From UBA4742 sp002403895 (GTDB taxonomy: Bacteria > Actinomycetota > Acidimicrobiia > Acidimicrobiales > Acidimicrobilacustridaceae): a stretch of DNA of 64,000 nucleotides. Under the pieces are notes generated by a model. That model made no database searches. It worked only from the letters and a program-made list of their open reading frames with translations, and was not told where the DNA came from. Each line of letters opens with the position of its first letter. The stretch's first letter is position 1. The stretch is taken from positions 76,533 through 140,532 of the forward strand of contig DAISGD010000002.1 in the NCBI GenBank assembly GCA_036823295.1, written 5' to 3'. Below are positions 1 to 12,791 of this stretch, in pieces. A program made the position numbers and the translations under genes.

Positions 1-1026
1 GATTTCGACGTCGAGTACCCGCCGGTCAGCCTCGCTCTGATCAAGGTCACCCACGGCCATGACCGCGTCGCCACCCTGACCGGGCTCATCATCTCCCAGC
101 TGGCCCTCGACCTGGCATGCGTCGGCGTGCTGTGGTGGGCGTGGAGCAAGCGCACCGCCCTGGCCTACCTGGTGCTGTCGGCCCCGCTGGTGCTGTTCCC
201 CTTCCTGTACGTGCGCATCGACCTGCTGTCGGTGTTCCTGGCCACCCTGGGGCTGGGGTTGGCCCGTCGGGGGTGGGAGCGCAGCGGGGGTGCCACGCTA
301 GTGGTGTCGGTGTTCGCCAAGGTGTGGCCCGCGGTGTTGGCTCCGGTGCTACTCATCGAACGCAAGGTGAAGGCCACCGTGACCTGGGTCGTCGGGGTGG
401 CCGTCGGCACCTTTGCCTGGGTCGCTTGGGTGGGCACCAACGGGCCGGACCAGGTGTTGAGCTTCCGGGGGGCCAGGGGCTGGCAGATCGAGAGCCTGCC
501 CGGCATCTGGTTCCACCTGACCGACGCCCAGCGCTCGCACGTCGAGTCCGGGGCGTGGCGCACGTTCGCCACCATGCCCGGGTGGAGCCGTCCCCTGCTC
601 ACCCTGCTCAGCCTGAGCACCGTGTTGCTGGCCTGGGGCCTGGCCTACCGTCGCCGCCGGGCCGGCGGCGACGACTCGGTGGTCTACGGCGCCGCGCCGC
701 TGGTGTGCGTGCTGGCCCTGTTGGTGTTCAGCCCCATTTTGTCGCCCCAGTACATCCTGTGGCTGTTGCCGTGGGCGGCCATCGTGGCTGCGGCGGGCAA
801 CCGGGTACAGGCCCGACTCACCCTGGCGGTGACGGCGCTGACCACCTACATCTTCGCCACCATTCACCCCCAGGTCGACGGCCGCTGGTACGCGGTGGGA
901 CCAGTCGTGATCCGCAACGGGCTGCTCGTGGTCATGCTGGTGGTGGGTCTGGTGCAGTTGGCCCGCCCGGTACGTTCGGAACCCTCGTCTGGGGTGAACG
1001 GCGCTACAGCCAGCCCTTCTTCTTGA
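1..1026 (+). CDS. Membrane GT-C glycosyltransferase (GT87/DUF2029-like), 5'-truncated by window edge
   Basis: The reading frame is open from base 1, so the gene begins upstream; 341 codons are visible. The first residues read DFDVEYPPVSLALI; an acidic stretch ending in EYPP is typical of the first large loop of GT-C polyprenyl-phosphate-dependent mannosyl- or arabinosyltransferases of the GT87 (DUF2029) group. About eight hydrophobic helices follow, including one with the segment SPQYILWLLPW, also usual near the C-terminus of this family. The likely job is transfer of mannose or another sugar from a lipid carrier to cell-envelope glycan on the outer face of the membrane. The gene runs tail to tail into corA with a 23-base overlap. 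Family is fairly certain, substrate unknown. Confidence 0.7.
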   Translation, partial: DFDVEYPPVSLALIKVTHGHDRVATLTGLIISQLALDLACVGVLWWAWSKRTALAYLVLSAPLVLFPFLYVRIDLLSVFLATLGLGLARRGWERSGGATLVVSVFAKVWPAVLAPVLLIERKVKATVTWVVGVAVGTFAWVAWVGTNGPDQVLSFRGARGWQIESLPGIWFHLTDAQRSHVESGAWRTFATMPGWSRPLLTLLSLSTVLLAWGLAYRRRRAGGDDSVVYGAAPLVCVLALLVFSPILSPQYILWLLPWAAIVAAAGNRVQARLTLAVTALTTYIFATIHPQVDGRWYAVGPVVIRNGLLVVMLVVGLVQLARPVRSEPSSGVNGATASPSS

Positions 1027-1978
1027 ACCAGACGTAGAGGGAAACCGTCATCAGCAACATCCAGCCCAGCGCGACGTAGTAGCCGTAGCGCAAGTGCAGC
1101 TCGGGCATGTTGGCGAAGTTCATGCCGTAGATGCCGGAGATGAGGGCGGCCCCGAACAGGATGGCGCCCCAGGACGTCATCTTCTTCATGATCTCGTTCA
1201 TGTTGTTGTTGACCACGGCCAGGTGGGCGTCCACCGCGTTGCCCAGCAGTTCCCGTTGGGTCTCCAACGTGTCCACCACCCGCAGGATGTGGTCGAGCAC
1301 GTCCTGGTAGTAGCGCTGCACGTCCTCGCCGATCGGATGGACCTCCTGACGCAGGATGGTCTGCAACACCTCGCGCAGCGGCACCACCCGGCGCCGAAAC
1401 AACAGCAGCTCCCGGCGCAGGGCCAGCAGCTCCTGTTGGAGGGCGGCCTCGTGGGTGTGGTCGACGGAGAAGATCCGGCTCTCGATCTGCTCGAGGTCGT
1501 CCTCGGTACTGTCCAGGGCGTCGAAGTACGTGTCCACCACCGCGTCGAGGATCGTGTAGAGCAGGTAGCCGGCGGTGGTGTGGCCGGAGCGGGTGCGTTC
1601 GAACCGCTTCTCGATGTCGTCGACGTCCAGGCACACGGTCTCACCCTGAGCCGAGCGCACCGTGACCAACCACCCCTCGGCCAATAGCACGTCCACCTCG
1701 GTGAGGTCGTTGGGATTGCCGTCGCTGGCATAGGCCACCAGGAAGGCGTGGCTCTCGTAGCGCTCGATCTTGGGCCGCTGGCCGGGATGGCGCAGGTCCT
1801 CCATCACCAACGGGTGCAAGCCGAACTCAGCCTGGATGAGTTGGAGATCGTCTTCGGTGGGGTCGGTCACGTCCACCCACATCAGACAGCCCTGCTCGGC
1901 CAGGAGGTCAGAGATCTCGGCATGATCGGTGACCCGCCGCAGGTCACCTTCGTCGGGGAACACCGTGGCGTGGAGCAC
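1004..1978 (-). CDS. corA: CorA-family magnesium/divalent cation transporter
   Basis: This 324-residue protein has the CorA layout: a long acidic, helical cytoplasmic N-terminal funnel of about 260 residues, then two transmembrane helices at the C-terminus. The signature GMN tripeptide sits at the end of the first helix (IYGMNFANMPELH). A basic tail, KKKGWL, closes the protein, as in other family members. It should form a pentameric channel for Mg2+ (possibly Co2+/Ni2+) in the plasma membrane. The ATG at 1978 gives the usual family length. An MgtE-type transporter follows 54 bases away on the same strand, so two unrelated Mg2+ uptake routes are paired. The 3' end overlaps the convergent glycosyltransferase gene. 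Confidence 0.9.
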   Translation of the reverse strand: MLHATVFPDEGDLRRVTDHAEISDLLAEQGCLMWVDVTDPTEDDLQLIQAEFGLHPLVMEDLRHPGQRPKIERYESHAFLVAYASDGNPNDLTEVDVLLAEGWLVTVRSAQGETVCLDVDDIEKRFERTRSGHTTAGYLLYTILDAVVDTYFDALDSTEDDLEQIESRIFSVDHTHEAALQQELLALRRELLLFRRRVVPLREVLQTILRQEVHPIGEDVQRYYQDVLDHILRVVDTLETQRELLGNAVDAHLAVVNNNMNEIMKKMTSWGAILFGAALISGIYGMNFANMPELHLRYGYYVALGWMLLMTVSLYVWFKKKGWL

Positions 1979-2032
1979 ACCGCATTGTTACCGGGTGGCG
2001 AGGCTCGGCGAAGGACGGCGGCGGGCCAGCCC

Positions 2033-3271
2033 TCAGTGGATACCGAGGATGATGATGGCCACGATCAGCGACAGGGCGCCGACCAGGTCCATCGACGAGG
2101 TGAGCAGGGGCACGCCGTAGTTGTCGGGGTCGAGGCCCAGCCGGTAGGTGGCGATGCTGCCGTAGTAGGCCACGAACAGGGCGAAGAAGGTGGCCAGGAA
2201 GCCACCGATGAGCGAGATGCCCACCATGTTCAACACGCCGGGGCTGGCCTGGCCGGTGAGGGTGGCCGCCACCTGCGACGACAGGGCGACCAGCACGAAC
2301 ACGGGGATGCCCAACATGGCGGTGATGGCGAAGTCGTCGCGCGCGGCGCGCTGGGGCCGCGCGGTGGGGTCGATGATGCCCAGGTGCAGCTTGGAGGCCA
2401 GCCGGCTGGAAAGGACACTGCCCAGCGCGCCGGTGTCCTCCAGAAACGGGGGCACCAGCACCAGCAGGGCCGGGTAGGCCAGGAACGACTCGAGCCGGTT
2501 CTCGATGGTGAGCCCGGCGATGAGGTCGACCGTGCCGGCCACCAGCAACACCGGGATCGACTCCCGCAAGATGCGTTGCACGATGGGTAGGCGCAGGCGC
2601 ACGGTCCAGATGAGCGAGCCGATGGCCAGCACCACCGTGGCGAGGGCGATGGTCACCGTCACGCCCTTGATGCCGACCAGGAACGTGGCCAGGTACAGCG
2701 CCGGCAGCGTCACCATGTCGCCCGCCGCCGTCACCAGCGGGGCGGCCACGTTGTCCATGTCCCAACCCCGGCGCACCGACATCCACGCCACCACCAGGGT
2801 GAGGCCGAGCACGAACACCGACCCGAGGATGCCGCCCACCACCGAGATGACAAGGAAGTCGGCCAACGAGATGGTCTCGCCGGCGCCGAAGGCCGAGGCC
2901 ACCACCTTGGCCAGCACGGCGAGGGCGGCCGACACGAACAGGGTGAGCGCGATCGACGCCACCACGTTCTGGCCCACCACCGTGTCGCGCCGGCGCGACA
3001 GGCTGAACGTACCGGTGTGGATCGAGGTGCCCAACCGGCTGCCGAGGGCACCGAAGATGTTGCCCCGCATGCCGATGGCGGCGGGCACGAGGACGAGCAG
3101 GCCGGGCAGTAGGGCCAGCGTGTCAGAGATGGCCCCGAGGGTCACCCCGGCGAGCAGGTCACCCGCAGAGGAGACGAGCAGGGCCGCCAAGGCCTGCTTG
3201 AGCCCGGCCGCGTCGGAATCCACCGCGGCCCGCAGGCGCGCGACAAAGCCGTGGAAGGGCCGGGTGAACAC
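2033..3271 (-). CDS. MgtE/SLC41-type divalent cation transporter with two membrane repeats
   Basis: The protein has two homologous MgtE integral-membrane units in tandem, the SLC41-like arrangement. Each carries a recognisable core: LLVLVPAAIGMRGNIFGALG in the first half and LLVLVPPFLEDTGALGSVLS in the second. No N-terminal or CBS regulatory domain is present, unlike classic MgtE. Role: Mg2+ (or similar) transport across the plasma membrane. I chose the GTG at 3271 (412 residues, VFTRPFHGF) because upstream codons read like an out-of-frame shadow and would run into the preceding mannosyltransferase gene. With this start the gap to that gene is 127 bases. The exact start is uncertain, the family is not. 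Confidence 0.82.
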   Translation of the reverse strand: MFTRPFHGFVARLRAAVDSDAAGLKQALAALLVSSAGDLLAGVTLGAISDTLALLPGLLVLVPAAIGMRGNIFGALGSRLGTSIHTGTFSLSRRRDTVVGQNVVASIALTLFVSAALAVLAKVVASAFGAGETISLADFLVISVVGGILGSVFVLGLTLVVAWMSVRRGWDMDNVAAPLVTAAGDMVTLPALYLATFLVGIKGVTVTIALATVVLAIGSLIWTVRLRLPIVQRILRESIPVLLVAGTVDLIAGLTIENRLESFLAYPALLVLVPPFLEDTGALGSVLSSRLASKLHLGIIDPTARPQRAARDDFAITAMLGIPVFVLVALSSQVAATLTGQASPGVLNMVGISLIGGFLATFFALFVAYYGSIATYRLGLDPDNYGVPLLTSSMDLVGALSLIVAIIILGIH

Positions 3272-3398
3272 GGGGACTCGGAGGGTCCGAAAGGCGGCTG
3301 GACATACGGCTGGGGACCTTAGGCGCGACGAGCTAGTCGAGCCAATGACCCAGGGTGAACATCGGACGACACCCGGCGCTCGGGCGCCGCGTAGAGGG

Positions 3399-5129
3399 TC
3401 AGACCAGCGTGAGGTCGAGCACGTCGCGCTCGGCCGTGACCGGGGCGGGCCCGGCGGCCAGGGCCACCTCGGCGCGGCGCTCGGCCAGGTGCGAAGCAAT
3501 GCGCTGGGCGGCCCAGCAGCCAAGCACGATCACTCCGACCACCAGCATGGTCAGCAGGTGCTGGTATTCGCTCAGGGACTTCACCGGATCGACGCTGCTG
3601 GGCCACACGACGGCACTGGCGGCGATGATGATCACTACGTACGACGGGCGCCATTTGCCCATGCCCGCCGCCGCCACCAGGGCGAAGCCGACGGCCAGGT
3701 ACCAGGGCCACACCACCGGGCTGAGGATGACCACGGCCACCATCGACAGTCCCAGGGCCTTGACCATGCCCATGCGCGGGCTGCGCAGCAGCAACACGAT
3801 GCAGATCAGCGCGGCCAGGGCCAGACCCAACCCGCGGGTGGCCGCCACCATGGTGGTGGCCGGGACGTGGAGACCGATGGCGTTCAGACCGTCCGCGGCC
3901 AGGAAGCCGGTCTTGGTCGAGACCGAGAAGGTGGAGAAGATCTTGCCCGTGTTCTTGAGGGCGGTGATCCACCCGAACCCGATGCCCACCGCGGCGCACA
4001 GCGCGGCCAAGCCGGCCAGTGCGGAGAAGCCGACGATGGCGGTGTCTCGGATGCGCCGGCTGATGGGCACCTCGGGGTCGTCGTTCCAGTTCCAAGCCAT
4101 GAACACGAGCGCGCCGGCGGCCGGCACCTTCACGCCGGTGGCGAGGATGACGAGCGCGATGCCCAGGAACTTGCGGCCCTTGAGGAAGGCGGCCAACCCA
4201 ACGGCGGTGAGACCCATCATGATGGCGTCGTTGTGGCTGCCACCGATGAGGTGCAACAACACCAATGGGCTGGCGATCCCCACGGCCACCGCCACCGCCG
4301 GCGACTGCCGGTAGCGGCGAGCGATGGAAGCAACACCGACACCGGCCAGCGCGACACCGAGCACGGCCAGGGCTCGGAAGCCCCATACGGTGGCTGCGGC
4401 GTCATGATCGGCGACGGTCACGATCGCCTTGCCGAACGCCACCGAGACCGGCCCGTAGGGCGCGGGCGCGTCACGCCAGATGGGGTCGGACTGACGGTAG
4501 AAGTAGCCGTAGCGCAAGACGTCGGGCCCATTGGCACTGGGATCGATGCCCCGGCTCGCCATCTCGGCTTGGGCGCCATAGCTGTAGCTGTCATGGCTGA
4601 GCAGCGGCGTGGAGAACAACATCGGCAAGGACCAGATGACGCCGACGACCACCACGGCCCACAAGCGGCCGCGGGGTGACAGGGGCGCCCGTTCGGCGCG
4701 GCCGACGAGCCCCACCCAACCCAGGATGAGCAGGACGAGGCCAATCACGAAGAACGAGGCGGCTTGAATCGACGTACCGGGATGAGGCACGCCGGGCACG
4801 GTGAGGCGCCACGACGGAGCGGCGTTGTACCAGACCGGGGCCGAGCCCACGATCAGCAGCGAGCCGATGAGGCCAGAAACGGCGCACAATCCGAGCCGGC
4901 CGTAGCGCGCCCAGCGCGACGACGCCACAGCCGGGGCCGGGTCGGGGTGATGGGGCGAGACTTTCTCGCCGGGACCCGGGGCGAGCAGGTACAGCCGCAG
5001 TCGCTCGCGGGGCGACAAGGGGTCGAGAACCTGCGCCTCAGGGGCGCGTGTGGCAGCGGGGTGAAGCGGTACGCCGAGATCGAATCCCGCCGCCCTCTTC
5101 GTTTGCGTCTCCACCGCCTGCTCCTTCAC
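3399..5129 (-). CDS. MptB-like polyprenyl-phosphomannose-dependent alpha-1,6-mannosyltransferase
   Basis: A 576-residue multi-spanning protein with a cytoplasmic N-terminus of about 75 residues and roughly twelve hydrophobic helices. The loop motif HDSYSYGAQAEMASRGIDP (Asp180 within it) matches the acidic catalytic loop of MptA/MptB-type GT-C enzymes, which use polyprenyl-phosphate mannose to extend the alpha-1,6-mannan core of lipomannan in actinobacteria. Action is expected on the outer face of the membrane. Start is GTG at 5129 with GAAGGAGC-like purines close by. It lies 145 bases downstream of glgB on the same strand, and this gap holds a 7-bp inverted repeat, so it may have its own promoter. 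MptA versus MptB cannot be settled from sequence alone. Confidence 0.75.
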   Translation of the reverse strand: MKEQAVETQTKRAAGFDLGVPLHPAATRAPEAQVLDPLSPRERLRLYLLAPGPGEKVSPHHPDPAPAVASSRWARYGRLGLCAVSGLIGSLLIVGSAPVWYNAAPSWRLTVPGVPHPGTSIQAASFFVIGLVLLILGWVGLVGRAERAPLSPRGRLWAVVVVGVIWSLPMLFSTPLLSHDSYSYGAQAEMASRGIDPSANGPDVLRYGYFYRQSDPIWRDAPAPYGPVSVAFGKAIVTVADHDAAATVWGFRALAVLGVALAGVGVASIARRYRQSPAVAVAVGIASPLVLLHLIGGSHNDAIMMGLTAVGLAAFLKGRKFLGIALVILATGVKVPAAGALVFMAWNWNDDPEVPISRRIRDTAIVGFSALAGLAALCAAVGIGFGWITALKNTGKIFSTFSVSTKTGFLAADGLNAIGLHVPATTMVAATRGLGLALAALICIVLLLRSPRMGMVKALGLSMVAVVILSPVVWPWYLAVGFALVAAAGMGKWRPSYVVIIIAASAVVWPSSVDPVKSLSEYQHLLTMLVVGVIVLGCWAAQRIASHLAERRAEVALAAGPAPVTAERDVLDLTLV

Positions 5130-5171
5130 ACGTCGAGCCGCGAACGCAGAGGCGCCAACGGGTTTCGGTGT

Positions 5172-5188
5172 TTTGAGGGTACCTCAAA
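5172..5188. promoter_or_regulatory. Inverted repeat TTTGAGG-GTA-CCTCAAA ahead of the mannosyltransferase
   Basis: Two perfect 7-base arms with a 3-base spacer lie 43-59 bases upstream of the GTG at 5129, inside an A/T-rich patch unusual for this region. It could be an operator for the mannosyltransferase gene or a weak terminator of the glg operon that ends at 5275. No T-run follows on the minus strand, which favours an operator. Confidence 0.4.
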
Positions 5189-5274
5189 TCGTCATCAAAT
5201 CGCAGCATGAATCTTTGGTCTGAACGGAAAATGATACGTGCTGCCTACCCATGGCAGGCCACCGCCAGCCGTGC

Positions 5275-7254
5275 TCAGCCTGGCCTATCGCCGTGAGGAT
5301 CGGGGGCGAGGAACACCACCCCCAGCGGAGGCAGGGTCAGCGGCAGGGAGAACGGACGGCCGTGAGTACCCGGTTCGACGGCGGCCACCCCGCCCAGGTT
5401 CCCCCAGCCCGATCCTCCATGGTCGACGGCGTCGCTGTTGGCCAGCTCGGCCCACCAGCCCCCGTTGGGCACCCCGATGCCGTAACCCGAGCGGGGCACC
5501 GGCGTGAGGTTGGCCACCACCAACACATCCCTGGCCCCGCGGGTGACCGGCGCCCCGTCCTCATCCCGTCGGGGCCGGCGGAGGAACGACACCACGCTGG
5601 CCGCCGTGTCCGACGCATCGACCCACTCGAACCCGGCCGGCTCGAAATCCACCTCGTGCAGCGCCGGCTCCGAACGATAGAGCCGGTTGAGGGTCTCGAC
5701 CCAGCGGCGCACACCTTCGTGGTCGGGCCGATCGAGCAACCACCACGGGAGCTGGCTGTCGTGATCCCATTCCATCTCGGCGGCCAGATCGTCGCCCATG
5801 AACAGCAGCTTCTTGCCCGGCATGGCGTACTGGTAGCCGAACAGGGCCCGCAGGTTGGCCAGCTGTTGCCAGCGGTCCCCCGGCATCTTGGCCAGCAGCG
5901 ACCCTTTGCCGTGCACCACCTCGTCGTGGGACAGGGGCAGGGTGAAGTTCTCGGTGAAGGCGTACACCATCCGGAACGTGAGCTCGCCCTGCGCGTAACG
6001 GCGGTAGATGGGGTTGCGCTCGAAGTACTCGAGCGTGTCGTGCATCCACCCCATGTCCCACTTGAGACCGAACCCCAGCCCGCCCATATCGGTGGGGCGC
6101 GACACCATCGGCCACGAGGTCGATTCCTCGGCGAAGGTCTGCACGTCGGGGAACGCGGCGTACACCGTCTCGTTGAGCTTTTTGAGGAAGCGAAGCGCCC
6201 CCAGGTTCTCGTTGCCGCCGTGCTCGTTGGGGATCCACTCCCCCGCCTTGCGGGAGTAGTCGAGGTAGAGCATCGAGGCCACCGCATCGACCCGGATGCC
6301 GTCCACGTGGTAGCGGTCCAGCCACGAATGGGCGCTCGACAGCAGGAACGAACGGACCTCGTAGCGGTCGTAGTTGAAGATGCAGCTCTTCCAGTCGGGG
6401 TGGAAGCCCTTGCGGGGATCGGCGTGCTCGAACAGGTGCGTCCCGTCGAAATAGGCGAGGCCGTGCTCGTCGCCGGGGAAATGCGACGGCACCCAGTCGA
6501 GGATCACCCCGATGCCGTCACGGTGCAGCACGTCGATCAGGGCCATGAAGTCCTGCGGTGTGCCGAAGCGCGACGTCGGGGCGAAGTACCCCGTCGTCTG
6601 GTACCCCCAGGAGCCGTAGAAGGGATGTTCCATCACCGGCAGGAACTCCACGTGGGTGTAGCCCATCTCGCGCACGTAGCGGGCCAACGGCTCGGCGATC
6701 TCGCGGTAGTTCAGCGACCGGTGCTCGCCCTCCACATGGCGCCACGACCCCAGGTGCATCTCGTAGATGGCCATGGGGGCGTCGAGCGCGTTGTGGGCGG
6801 CCCGAGTCGACATCCACGCCGCGTCCTGCCAGTCGTAGTCGAGGTCGCACACGATCGACGCGGTGCGCGGGGCCGGCTCGGCCGAGGTGGCGAACGGGTC
6901 GGCCTTGTCCACCATGTAGCCGCCCACCCGCGACTCGATGTGGAACTTGTAGCGGGCTCCCGCCTCGATGCCGGGCAGGAACCGCTGCCAGATGCCGGCC
7001 GATCCCTGCGGCTCGAGCGGGTCGGACCCAGGCATCCACCCGTTGAAGTCGCCGACGACCGACACCCGGGCCGCGTTGGGGGCCCACACCCCGAAGGTGA
7101 CCCCGCCGTCGTGGTGTTGCGCCCCGAGCTTGTCGTAGAGGCGGGTGTGAGCGCCCTCGTTGAACAGCCACAGGTCCTGCTCGGTGACCAGGCCGAGCGT
7201 TGCCGGATCGACGCCGGGGGCAGGGTCACGGGACGGTCGTGGTCGGTCGCTCAT
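5275..7254 (-). CDS. glgB: 1,4-alpha-glucan branching enzyme
   Basis: A 659-residue GH13 enzyme that introduces alpha-1,6 branches into alpha-glucan. An early set domain (GVTFGVWAPNAARVSVVGDFNGW, residues about 51-73) precedes the TIM barrel. The nucleophile lies in GIRVDAVASMLYLDYSR (Asp323) and the acid/base in TFAEESTSWP (Glu376); LPLSHDEVVHGKGSL is the family's later conserved block. Start: ATG at 7254 overlaps the malQ stop as ATGA, pointing to translational coupling; an in-frame GTG five codons upstream is less likely. It is last in the glgE-treS/mak-malQ-glgB operon and probably branches the linear glucan made by GlgE. The long N1 extension of some GlgB proteins is short here. Confidence 0.95.
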   Translation of the reverse strand: MSDRPRPSRDPAPGVDPATLGLVTEQDLWLFNEGAHTRLYDKLGAQHHDGGVTFGVWAPNAARVSVVGDFNGWMPGSDPLEPQGSAGIWQRFLPGIEAGARYKFHIESRVGGYMVDKADPFATSAEPAPRTASIVCDLDYDWQDAAWMSTRAAHNALDAPMAIYEMHLGSWRHVEGEHRSLNYREIAEPLARYVREMGYTHVEFLPVMEHPFYGSWGYQTTGYFAPTSRFGTPQDFMALIDVLHRDGIGVILDWVPSHFPGDEHGLAYFDGTHLFEHADPRKGFHPDWKSCIFNYDRYEVRSFLLSSAHSWLDRYHVDGIRVDAVASMLYLDYSRKAGEWIPNEHGGNENLGALRFLKKLNETVYAAFPDVQTFAEESTSWPMVSRPTDMGGLGFGLKWDMGWMHDTLEYFERNPIYRRYAQGELTFRMVYAFTENFTLPLSHDEVVHGKGSLLAKMPGDRWQQLANLRALFGYQYAMPGKKLLFMGDDLAAEMEWDHDSQLPWWLLDRPDHEGVRRWVETLNRLYRSEPALHEVDFEPAGFEWVDASDTAASVVSFLRRPRRDEDGAPVTRGARDVLVVANLTPVPRSGYGIGVPNGGWWAELANSDAVDHGGSGWGNLGGVAAVEPGTHGRPFSLPLTLPPLGVVFLAPDPHGDRPG

Positions 7255-9428
7255 GCGTCGATTCCCCACCCATCGGCGGTGCTGGTCTCGGTCGTCGTGC
7301 TAGCGCGAGCATGGCTGGCCAAGCGGCGGGCCTGCAGTGCCGCCAGTGTGGCCTCGATGGCGGGATCGGCTGCCATCTCGGTCAGCGAGAGCGGCAGACG
7401 CTGCACCCAGTTGGGTCGGTCGGGCCCTGTGCCCGGCACATTCTGCGCCTCGGTGGAGCCGACCAGATCGTCGAGCGACACCAACACCGCCGGCGCCTCG
7501 CTGTCGCCCAGGGCCTCCAGCACCCCGCGCAAGAGGTCGCGCTCACCCCCGGGACCGCGACCCTCGTAGCCCCGCCGCTCGAGGTCGACCACCAGCGCGT
7601 CGCACGACCGTTGGCGTCGGGCGAACTGGTGGGCGGCATCGTCGCGCGACAGCTGGCCGCCGTCGACCCGGGCCCGCACGTCGTCGGCGGCCACGAAGGC
7701 GGCGAACGGGGGCATGTCATGGGTGTCGACGGTGGCCACCATGCGATGGTCCGGTGCTCCCAGCTCGCTGCCGGGACCGTCGGGCATGGCGAACTCGGCG
7801 ACGTAGCTGCGCAACACCCGGTGATGGTCCATGGCCTCACGCACCGCGTCGGGCACCGTGCCCAGATCCTCCCCCACCACCAGGCACTCGGCGCGATGGG
7901 ACTCTATGGCCACCACCGCGAACTGCTCCTCTGTCGGGTAGCGGACGTAGACCCCCTCAGTGGCATCCATGCCGTCGGGAACCCAGAACAGCCGGTGCAG
8001 GCCCATGACATGATCCAGGCGCAACATGCCGGAGTGGGTCATGTGGTGGCGCACGCATTCGGCCAGATGGCGATGGCCTTCGGCCCGGGCCCGATCCGGC
8101 CGCAAGGGCGGGAACCCCCAGTTCTGGCCCAGGGCGAAGAAATCGTCGGGCGGGGCGCCCACCGCCGCTCCCCACCCGAACGCGTCGCGGTCGATCCAGG
8201 TGTCGAACCCGTCGCCGCTCGAGCCCACCGGCAGGTCGAGATACAGCTGCTGCCCCCGGGCGGCCAGCCCGGCCTGCACCTGGGAGAGCTGGCGGTACAT
8301 CGACCACTGGGCGTAGACGTGGCGAGCGGCCACCCGGCGGTCGTAGTCGTCGGGTGACAACCGCCCGTGGCGCTGGGCCTCCGGCCATGCGTGCCAGCCG
8401 GTGCCACGGCGTTCCACCGTGGCCCGGAACCGCCCGTACTCGACGACGGTGGGGTGCTCGTCCACCCAGGTGTCGAACTCGGCTCGCCGCGCCACCGGCT
8501 GGGCGAAGAAGGTGGTGGTCAACTCGTCGAGCACCGCCGTCATCAGCCGCGCCCGCCTGGCGGCGTCGAAGCGGTCCGACGCCCGCAGTGCCGCCAACTC
8601 GGCCTGGGTATCGGGGTCATCGAGCAGCGCCATGGCCGCCGGCGATGCGGCCAACTCGGGGAGTCGGTCCACATCGAGGTAGGCCTCGTTCCAGAAACAG
8701 CGCGACACCGGCGAGTACGGGCTGGGGTCGTAGGGGCGGTCCAGGTAGGTGGCGAGCAGGGGCAAGGTGCCGACGATGCGGCCACCGTGCCGGTCGATCC
8801 AGCCACCGAGGATGTCGAGATCGAACACGTCGGGGCCTCTACCCAGCTCAGTGCGCAGCGAGTACAAGGGGGCGAAGGCACCCCACAGCCGGTCGCGGGG
8901 TTGGGGCTGCACCACGTGCTCGGGGGCCACCAACACCGTGACCTGGTGGCGCTCGCCGCCGAGGTCCACGGTCATCACGTGCGAGCCGATGGCCACATCA
9001 GGTCGGGCCAGCTCGACCCGATGCCAGCGCCAGTGACGACCGTCGTCGTGTCGTTCGCCCACCACAGACACCTCGTCCACGGTGACATCCCACGAGCGTT
9101 CACCCCCGCCCTCGGCGTGCAGTTCGATGCGGGCGGAGGAGACCGCCGCGCCGACCTCCACGCACAGTTCGAACGTCAAGGGGCGATCGCCGGCGACGAC
9201 CACAACAGGCGGCACCGCCACCGTCTGGTAAGCGAGCGTGTGGGCCCGCAGCGACCCGGTGGCATCAGCCAACCCGGTGATGGGGGCACCCATCGCCCAC
9301 AGCACGGCGACCAGGGCCTCGACCGAGGCTTCGTGGTGGTGGCCCTGCACGTCCCAGTAGCCGGTCTCCACGCCGAGGGCAGAAGCGTGAGCGAGGAGTT
9401 CTGCCGTCAGATCACCCGGGGAGGTCAT
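7251..9428 (-). CDS. malQ: 4-alpha-glucanotransferase (amylomaltase)
   Basis: This 725-residue GH77 enzyme moves maltosyl or longer units between alpha-1,4-glucans in the cytoplasm. The catalytic blocks are visible: MLRLDHVMGLHRLFWVP contains the nucleophile Asp and VVGEDLGTVP the acid/base Glu; the late block VDTHDMPPFAAF is also typical. An N-terminal region of about 200 residues precedes the barrel, as in the long bacterial MalQ form. Its ATG at 9428 comes 4 bases after the stop of the treS/maltokinase fusion, and its own stop overlaps glgB, so it belongs to one transcript with them. In this setting it probably trims or redistributes chains for GlgE and GlgB rather than serving maltose uptake. 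Confidence 0.93.
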   Translation of the reverse strand: MTSPGDLTAELLAHASALGVETGYWDVQGHHHEASVEALVAVLWAMGAPITGLADATGSLRAHTLAYQTVAVPPVVVVAGDRPLTFELCVEVGAAVSSARIELHAEGGGERSWDVTVDEVSVVGERHDDGRHWRWHRVELARPDVAIGSHVMTVDLGGERHQVTVLVAPEHVVQPQPRDRLWGAFAPLYSLRTELGRGPDVFDLDILGGWIDRHGGRIVGTLPLLATYLDRPYDPSPYSPVSRCFWNEAYLDVDRLPELAASPAAMALLDDPDTQAELAALRASDRFDAARRARLMTAVLDELTTTFFAQPVARRAEFDTWVDEHPTVVEYGRFRATVERRGTGWHAWPEAQRHGRLSPDDYDRRVAARHVYAQWSMYRQLSQVQAGLAARGQQLYLDLPVGSSGDGFDTWIDRDAFGWGAAVGAPPDDFFALGQNWGFPPLRPDRARAEGHRHLAECVRHHMTHSGMLRLDHVMGLHRLFWVPDGMDATEGVYVRYPTEEQFAVVAIESHRAECLVVGEDLGTVPDAVREAMDHHRVLRSYVAEFAMPDGPGSELGAPDHRMVATVDTHDMPPFAAFVAADDVRARVDGGQLSRDDAAHQFARRQRSCDALVVDLERRGYEGRGPGGERDLLRGVLEALGDSEAPAVLVSLDDLVGSTEAQNVPGTGPDRPNWVQRLPLSLTEMAADPAIEATLAALQARRLASHARASTTTETSTADGWGIDA

Positions 9429-9432
9429 GGCC

Positions 9433-12789
<3,357 letters not shown>

Positions 12790-12791
12790 GA

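Noticed and set aside
2505..4679. A 724-codon open frame on the plus strand
   Set aside because: It is antisense to the MgtE-like and mannosyltransferase genes, is rich in Arg/Thr/Gly/His without domain-like pattern, and arises from high GC content.
5156..5163. AACGGGTT as a further KstR-type site upstream of the mannosyltransferase
   Set aside because: The outer T and A of the consensus are both missing.
5251..7569. A 772-codon open frame on the plus strand
   Set aside because: It lies opposite glgB, whose catalytic motifs are complete; composition is Gly/His/Val-rich shadow sequence.
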